Part shown: piece by piece, positions 57,920 through 64,000 of the stretch
Layout of the letters: each line of letters opens with the position of its first letter
How positions within the stretch are numbered: position 1 is the stretch's first letter
Assembly (NCBI GenBank): GCA_905250125.1
Contig: CAJNOL010000529.1
Coordinates: forward strand, 1-64,000
Direction of reading: 5' to 3'
Length of the DNA stretch: 64,000 nt
Origin: Rotaria sordida
Taxonomy: Eukaryota > Rotifera > Eurotatoria > Philodinida > Philodinidae
Notes under the pieces: model-generated
Told to the model about the DNA's origin: nothing
The model's database searches: none
What the model saw: the letters and a program-made list of their open reading frames with translations, nothing else
Program-made: the position numbers and the translations under genes

Positions 57920-59914
57920 TGTATTTTTTTTTCTTTATAAAAGTTTTAAAATTTCTTTTTTTATTATCTAAACTAATGGCATAGCAGGCTGACGAATACC
58001 ATTCATTAAAAGGAAACGATATATAAATACTTTAGTCAGTACTATACATAGCTAATAAGTAATTATGTTGTTCAGAATTCTATTTTTGGTCCCGATGTAT
58101 ACTCTTTTTTTTTTCTTAAAATAGATAACTATCGAGTTTTACTCAAATCGGGAAATATTCTAGGATGATGCTTCTAGTATTAAAAAAACGATAATTGTAG
58201 AAACTGAATAATTACTTCAATGATTGAATATCATACTTTTTTTTTAAAGATTATTTACTTACTTACGTTAAAAATTATTTGTTCTCCTACGGTTTTGAAG
58301 AGAAAAGTAACATTTCGTTTAGATAACCGAAATCAAAACAAAATCGAAAAGTAAACATGACGACAGAAACTACTACAACATCAATGTTGATAATTATAAA
58401 CACATTTTTTAGTTAATACTCGATAGTTTAATTGTCTATGTAATCCTTTATATATCTTTAGCTAACTCAATATCTATAATACAAAAAATTAGTTGTTCGA
58501 AGGAATTGATATCTCTCTTTCATTGTTGTCTTCCTTATGGCTCTTGGAAAAAAAAAGAAACCTACAATAAATCGGTTTTTTTTGTGCACTTATCTGTGTA
58601 AAATCGAACTTTGTTCTAACAACCTGAAAGTGGATTTCATCAGTTCGATTTTGAATTTTTACTGTGATGTTTGAAGGATTGATTTTTTGATATTCCAGTC
58701 GTGGAATCATGGCAATATAAAATATAAGCTTTTGATACATCTGTCTAGAGAGTTAAAAGGAAAAGAGAAGCTAGTGACGGCTACCATACAAATTATGTAG
58801 TTCGAAACATATTTAAAAAAATGATTCTTTTGTATATTAGCTGTGATGCAACTGATAGACTAGCACTAATCATGAAGGAGAAGTATGCCCGGGTAGCTCA
58901 GTCGGTAGAGCGTGTGGCTTTTAACCACAATGTCCAGGGTTCGAGCCCCTGCTCGGGCGTGTATTTTTTTTTCTTTATAAAAGTTTAAAAAGTTTTTTTT
59001 TATTATCTAAACTAATGGCATAGCAGGCAAATTAATACTATTCATCAAAAGGAAGTGATATATAGATATTTTAGTCAATAGTATGTATAGCTAATAAGTA
59101 ACTATGACGTTCAGAATTCTATTTTCGGTCCCAATGAATATTCTTTTTTTTCTATAAAATAGATGGTAATCGAGCTTCAGTCAAAAGAGAAATACTCTGG
59201 GATGATGCTTCTAGTATTGAGAATTCGATAATTTGAAGAAACTGAATAATCACTTCGATGATTGAATATCATACTTTTTCTTTTAAACATTATTTACTTA
59301 CTCTAAGAATTATTTGTTCTTCTATCGTTTGGAAGAGAATGTAACAATAATTGAAATGAAAAAGAAATCAAAAAGTAGACATGCTGACAGTTACTATTAT
59401 AAGATTAATGTTAATAATTGTCAACACATTTTTTTTAGTTAACAATTGATGGTTTGATTATCTATATAATCTCTTATATATCTTCAACTGACTCAATGTC
59501 TGTCACACATAAAATCAGCTGTTTACAGAGTTTGACATCTTTTTTTCATTGTTGTCTTTCTTATAGTCCTTGGAAAAATAATAAAATCTACAGTAAATTT
59601 GTCCTTTTTCTGAGGTTATTGGTTTAAAATGAAACTTTATTCTAACAACCTGAACATAGATTTCATCTGTTGAATTTTGAATTTTTATTGTGATGTTTAA
59701 AGGATTGATTTTCTGACTTTTCATTTGTGAAATCATGGCAATATAAAACATGAGCTTTTTGATACATCTGTCTAGAGAATAAAAAGGAAAAGAAAAATAG
59801 GCGACGACTCCCATACAAATTATGTAGTTCGAAACATATTAAAAAAAAATAATCCTTTTTTATATTAGCTTTGATGCAACTGATAGACAAGCTCTACTCA
59901 TGTACGAGAAGTAT
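57920..59914. repeat. Two tandem 1-kb spacer repeats between tRNA-Lys copies
   Basis: The segments 57920-58886 and 58960-59914 align along their length: both contain AACTAATGGCATAGCAGGC near the start, TGATGCTTCTAGTATT in the middle and ATACATCTGTCTAGAGA near the end. They differ by many substitutions and small indels, while the tRNA genes bounding them are identical. Each has a minus-strand open frame of about 80 codons (58740-58489 and 59814-59515), discussed in the findings. Confidence 0.85.
58887..58959 (+). tRNA. tRNA-Lys-TTT: tRNA-Lys(UUU), copy 6
   Basis: Identical over 73 nt to copy 1, bounded on both sides by the diverged 1-kb repeats. Pol III T-run follows directly. Confidence 0.97.
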
Positions 59915-59987
59915 GCCCGGGTAGCTCAGTCGGTAGAGCGTGTGGCTTTTAACCACAATGTCCAGGGTTCGAGCCCCTGCTCGGGCG
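59915..59987 (+). tRNA. tRNA-Lys-TTT: tRNA-Lys(UUU), copy 7
   Basis: Identical over 73 nt to copy 1 and the last of the array. The sequence after it no longer matches the 1-kb repeat beyond the T-run, so the array ends here. Confidence 0.97.
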
Positions 59988-62720
59988 TTTATTTTTTTTT
60001 TCCTTTTTTTTAAAATAAAAATATTTATATATAAGAAATTATAAAGTTTCATGGATATATAACCTGATCATCTATATAACTATTAACGAATATGGTTCAA
60101 AAAGTTGTTAGAGAGAAAATTTTTTTTTTTTTTTATTAATAAACTTCCATTTCGGGTATATAGTTTTCCTTACGGGAATAAATGTTTTAAATTACATAAA
60201 ATGATTAGATTACCTATGTTAATAGCGATTGACGATATATATAATAAAATCAATAATACATTGACATATTTATTTTCGGTTCAAAAAATAACATAGAAAG
60301 AAGGAAGTAATGAGGCAAATAGAAGAACTAATTCTTTTAAGCCTAATGCCTTCGACTAAGTTGTTTGATGGCGAACAAAAGAGAAAAAAAAGGAAGAAAT
60401 ATGTCAAACATTATATGGACGCACGTAGGTGCTCTGGCAAGAGTACTCAACGCCAACGTCTTTTTTTCCGGTTTCATTCGATTATAAAACTAGTTAACAT
60501 CAACAATATTTATAATTGGCATTCAGAAAAAATAGTATTAAAGTAAATACTGTTTTTTTTTTGTTTTTATTACAAAAATAAAACTATACAGAAGAATAAA
60601 AAAGAAGGTAGAAAATGTACGATCTGTTTATGTGTAAAATTTAGTCTAACTGATAAAAATCCAATAATTATTTTCATTATTAATCAAATTAACTTACTCT
60701 CTATATAGTAAAATGAGAGATCAAGTGTATTGATGTTATGCGTCTTTGTTTTTCATTCATTTATAATCAAACACTATGTTTTACTTTCTTATTCAATGTA
60801 ATCAATGATGATTTGAACGAAGATAAACAATTGTACTTAAATAAAAATAATCATCGTAATTCTTCGAGCTCATTTTGTTGTCTAATGGATTTCGACATTA
60901 TTATAACAGTGAAATGACATTACTCATTTGTTTATTCTAATGATTAAGAAACATTCAACAAACGAATAGTAGGAAGATACTTTTTTGCTATAATCTAATA
61001 TCGAAATTACAATCACTATACAATAGAGTTTATTCTATGAATAATATAATACGTATTTATGCATGTATTCATTTCATTGAATATAATTATTATTTGTCTT
61101 TCATTCTCAAATAAACCACTGTGCTACATGCGTGACAAAAAAATATGAGAACGGAAATTTGCTCGATCTATTTTTCTCTTGGAATTGTATATTATAATTA
61201 TTATGATGTAAAGGAAATTATAGATAAGAAAGTTAAAGATCAGGATCAATTATTTTTTTCATAGATTTTATCTTGTTCATATTGCAGCTAACTACATATA
61301 CAAAAATAACTTTCATAATATATTCTATTTTCTTGTCAAATATGAATTTTAAATAGGAAAAAAACAAAAGACAAAAAACATTCTAACATATATTTTTAGC
61401 AAAATTTAAAACTTTGTACTAAACATAAATAGAATGAGCTTGTCAATATTAATATTGTATTTATAGTAGAAATTATAATTGGCAAGATTCATGTTTGGCA
61501 TTATCGATCAGAGAAGCTGATGTATGAATTGTGTAGTTCTTCCATTTTAGACAAATCTTGAAGAGTTTCCGAAGCATAAATATATTCTTGAATATTAACA
61601 GTATGTCTATAGCTATTACCCTTGAAAATACTTTTGTTTTCTTTATAGTATTCGCTTCCTTGATATTATAGATTTTGCTCTACAGCTATTAAGATCTTTT
61701 ACTTAAAATAGACGCTTATTAGTTCTGCATTTAATTGAATTGCGTATTGGTTAAAGCAAGCATAAATAATCTCCGGGCATACCTATAAATCACACTTACA
61801 TATTCAATGCTACACAGCTTGATATTGCTTATGTAATGATAAAGAATACTTATGATCTCACATAAAAAAAAGAAACTTTAGTTTGCACTCAAATGTTCTT
61901 GAATATATTTCATAGAATGAATATAGGTGCTTACAGAAAAATAGATAATAGAAAAGTACATCTTTCTACATTATTATATACATATTTACTGTTGCAATCG
62001 AAATTTAATGGTTGTATATTACTCATGGCTTTTTCTCAACAATCAAAAATATTTTTCGAATAAAACATAATTCTATATTTTTTATGTTTTTAATTGTGTC
62101 GATTTGACTAAATATTTCTCTGTTGATTATATGTAATAATAGAGAAATATGGAAAAAAGATCTCCTCATTCAAAGGATTAATTTGTTTTTAAAACATTTA
62201 GTTCAAAAAAAAAAAAAGAAATTTCAATAATTGTTCTCTTTCATAATAATCAAAGCATGAATCCAATATTCATATAAACATTTGGTTCTTATACTTTTAT
62301 TAAAAATAGCTTTACAATTCTCATATTATTTGTTATTACTCCATCTAAAACAAATAAAACAACATCCATGAACATATCTAATTGAATCCGCACAACTAAC
62401 ATAAACGTATTTGTCCCTTGTAGCGTATTGCTAATAAGTTCGTAAAAAGTCTTAATTCAAAAAAACAAAAGTAAATCCTCGTCTTTGCATTCTCGATTTG
62501 ACATTGAAATATAAACGGGTGTCCTATAATAACTAACGATAAATTGTCCACGACATATTTTCATAGTGGTCTTGACGTTGAAAGCTAACATTTTTATCAC
62601 AAATATATCTCGAACCAAGTTCTTTAATTGTCTAAAATTTGAAATCTTTACCTTAAACTAATACTGGAATGCATGGACAAATTTGAAATATATGAATTTT
62701 CGTACTGGATTTTATGAGTC
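59988..62720. other. Long AT-rich stretch without a recognised gene
   Basis: No coding segment with splice or family support, no tRNA, no clear repeat. Short open frames (for example 60310-60546) have no recognisable features. Confidence 0.4.
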
Positions 62721-62895
62721 AATCAGGACTAGAGTCCGTCTGGTCCAAGAATTTCTGGACCTAGATCCGATCCAGACCCGGTCGATTAAATTTTTTTAAA
62801 GGCCCAGAACCGGATCTGGATCCGAACTTTAGCAGTAAAAGTTTAAAAATCTAGGCCCAGATCCGGACCCGGACCCGACGAATTCTAATCAGGAC
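62721..62895. repeat. GC-rich 157-bp insert bounded by a 9-bp direct repeat
   Basis: AATCAGGAC occurs at 62721-62729 and again at 62887-62895. Between them lies a segment far richer in GC than its surroundings, with words such as GATCCAGACCCGG, AACCGGATCTGGATCCG and ATCCGGACCCGGACCCG. The paired 9-bp repeat looks like a target-site duplication, so this may be a short mobile insertion of an unrecognised family. Confidence 0.5.
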
Positions 62896-64000
62896 ACAAT
62901 GTTTCAGGCTTTTTTAACTATACAGGAATACATTAATATTTACAATCTTTCAGATTTAATGACAAATTTTATCTTAAATGCCCATCAGTTACGAATATAG
63001 AAAAGATTGCTTATACTTTGTATTAAATTTAAAACACCTCAAAAGAATATGAAGTGTCGGTGTTTCGTGCTTCATAACATAAATATTTTATCAACATATA
63101 GAATCAATTGATAGCGATGTTCTTTTGAATGATATATGAGGAGAATTGAAAATTTGTGATCTGAAAGAATACGTTCGTGGAAGATTGTTTGATACATTAT
63201 TATAATTAGATAAATAACTTACAAAAAAACATGATGGACTAAATATCTTATCAATTACAGTCGAATATAGAAAACAATAGAGAGCATGTTTATACACATT
63301 GAATTTTATTATAATTTACATTTTTACAAAAGGATCGTCTTGTAAAAATTTCTTTTCATCAAGTCTTTATAAATATTTTTATTCAAGAAATAAACATGTT
63401 ATAAATATCAAAGAATTGCAATATTTTTGATCACGAACTTTTTTCATTTGGTACTTCTCCAGATCGGCGACATCGCGGTACTCACACTCTTTGATGTGAT
63501 TTGCCAGTTAAATCAATTAGTGTATAGCGTGTTATCAATCAGAAGAAGAACTATCTTTTTAAATAGATATTTAGGTTTTTTACAACTGCACATGTTTCAT
63601 TCACTAATTGCTTTAATTATATCTTAATTTCTTAGATCCCTGAAAAACAAAGTGATGAATGTGAATGAGAACTTGTACGAATCGTGCAGAGACATCGAAG
63701 AAGACATAATGAGAGATTGCTACTCGAAAAAAAGATTCGTGATCAAAAGTACTTTTTCTCAATATCAAATACAAAAAAAAAACAAGTAGTCCAATTTTGT
63801 TCACGCATTTCAGTACTATTGTAATTTAGAAGGCGCAAGTTTTAGAAAAATTAAAGATCTTGGTTCGATATATATATATATCTGCAACAAAAATTTCAGC
63901 TTTGTACGTTCAGAAAAAGTATGAAAAATGTCATCAGTTATGTGACACATCCGTTATATGTAAAAACTAATCTTGGATGCTACTTAAAACGTAAAAATTT
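62896..64000. other. Right end of the window, no gene recognised
   Basis: AT-rich. A slightly GC-richer open segment near 63463-63560 (QIGDIAVLTLFDVICQLNQL) follows a CTCCAG acceptor-like site and could be a fragment of something, but nothing supports a gene call. A short (TA)n run lies near 63870. Confidence 0.35.

Noticed and set aside
60310-60546. 78-codon frame with a Lys/Arg-rich middle
   Set aside because: Looks like chance open sequence; no domain, splice context or codon pattern like the real exons.
63427-63627. Frame containing QIGDIAVLTLFDVICQLNQL
   Set aside because: Somewhat protein-like and slightly GC-richer, but isolated, short and without a recognisable family; left as uncalled.

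Overview
The window is a stretch of AT-rich animal nuclear DNA. Coding exons are split by many short introns (about 50-120 bp) with GT/AG ends and T-rich acceptors, there are large intergenic gaps, and the genes are metazoan: a ciliary outer-arm dynein heavy chain, PIAS-type SUMO ligases, a two-pore K+ channel and an SBK-type kinase. A ciliated animal with compact introns, probable spliced-leader acceptors just upstream of several start codons and a tandem-alpha-crystallin small heat-shock protein suggests a rotifer (bdelloid or monogonont), with flatworms as the main alternative. This placement is inference from gene structure, not from a marker gene.

Layout. 55-24113 (+): axonemal dynein heavy chain of the DNAH5/DNAH8 type, lacking only roughly the first 100 residues; 44 exon segments join in a consistent frame. 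Its introns carry a 0.7-kb palindromic foldback element, a short MITE-like palindrome and a 2.4-kb ATCGAT-rich composite repeat. Two adjacent 123-nt exons are paralogous and look mutually exclusive. 24415-25315 (-): small secreted, probably GPI-anchored Cys-rich protein. 26285-27735: decayed mariner. 28415-29110 (+): tandem-domain small heat-shock protein. 29190-30133: second TA-flanked foldback. 31349-38339 (+): two tandem PIAS genes with an operon-like 138-bp gap. 38480-39192 (-): 3' part of a single-pass membrane protein. 41936-43450 (+): four-TM protein. 46924-49804 (+): TASK-like K2P channel whose second selectivity filter lies on an 11-nt microexon. 51347-52824 (-): SBK1-like kinase. 54967-59987: array of seven identical tRNA-Lys(UUU) genes plus two decayed copies. 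59988-64000: no gene recognised.

The genes do not form one pathway. The likely functional units are the PIAS pair (paralogous SUMO E3 ligases, perhaps co-transcribed) and the tRNA-Lys array. The most striking observations are the duplicated dynein exon pair, the recurrent AG acceptor just 5' of start codons, the K2P microexon and altered first pore filter, and the palindromic elements inside introns. No CRISPR array, rRNA or virus-derived element was recognised.
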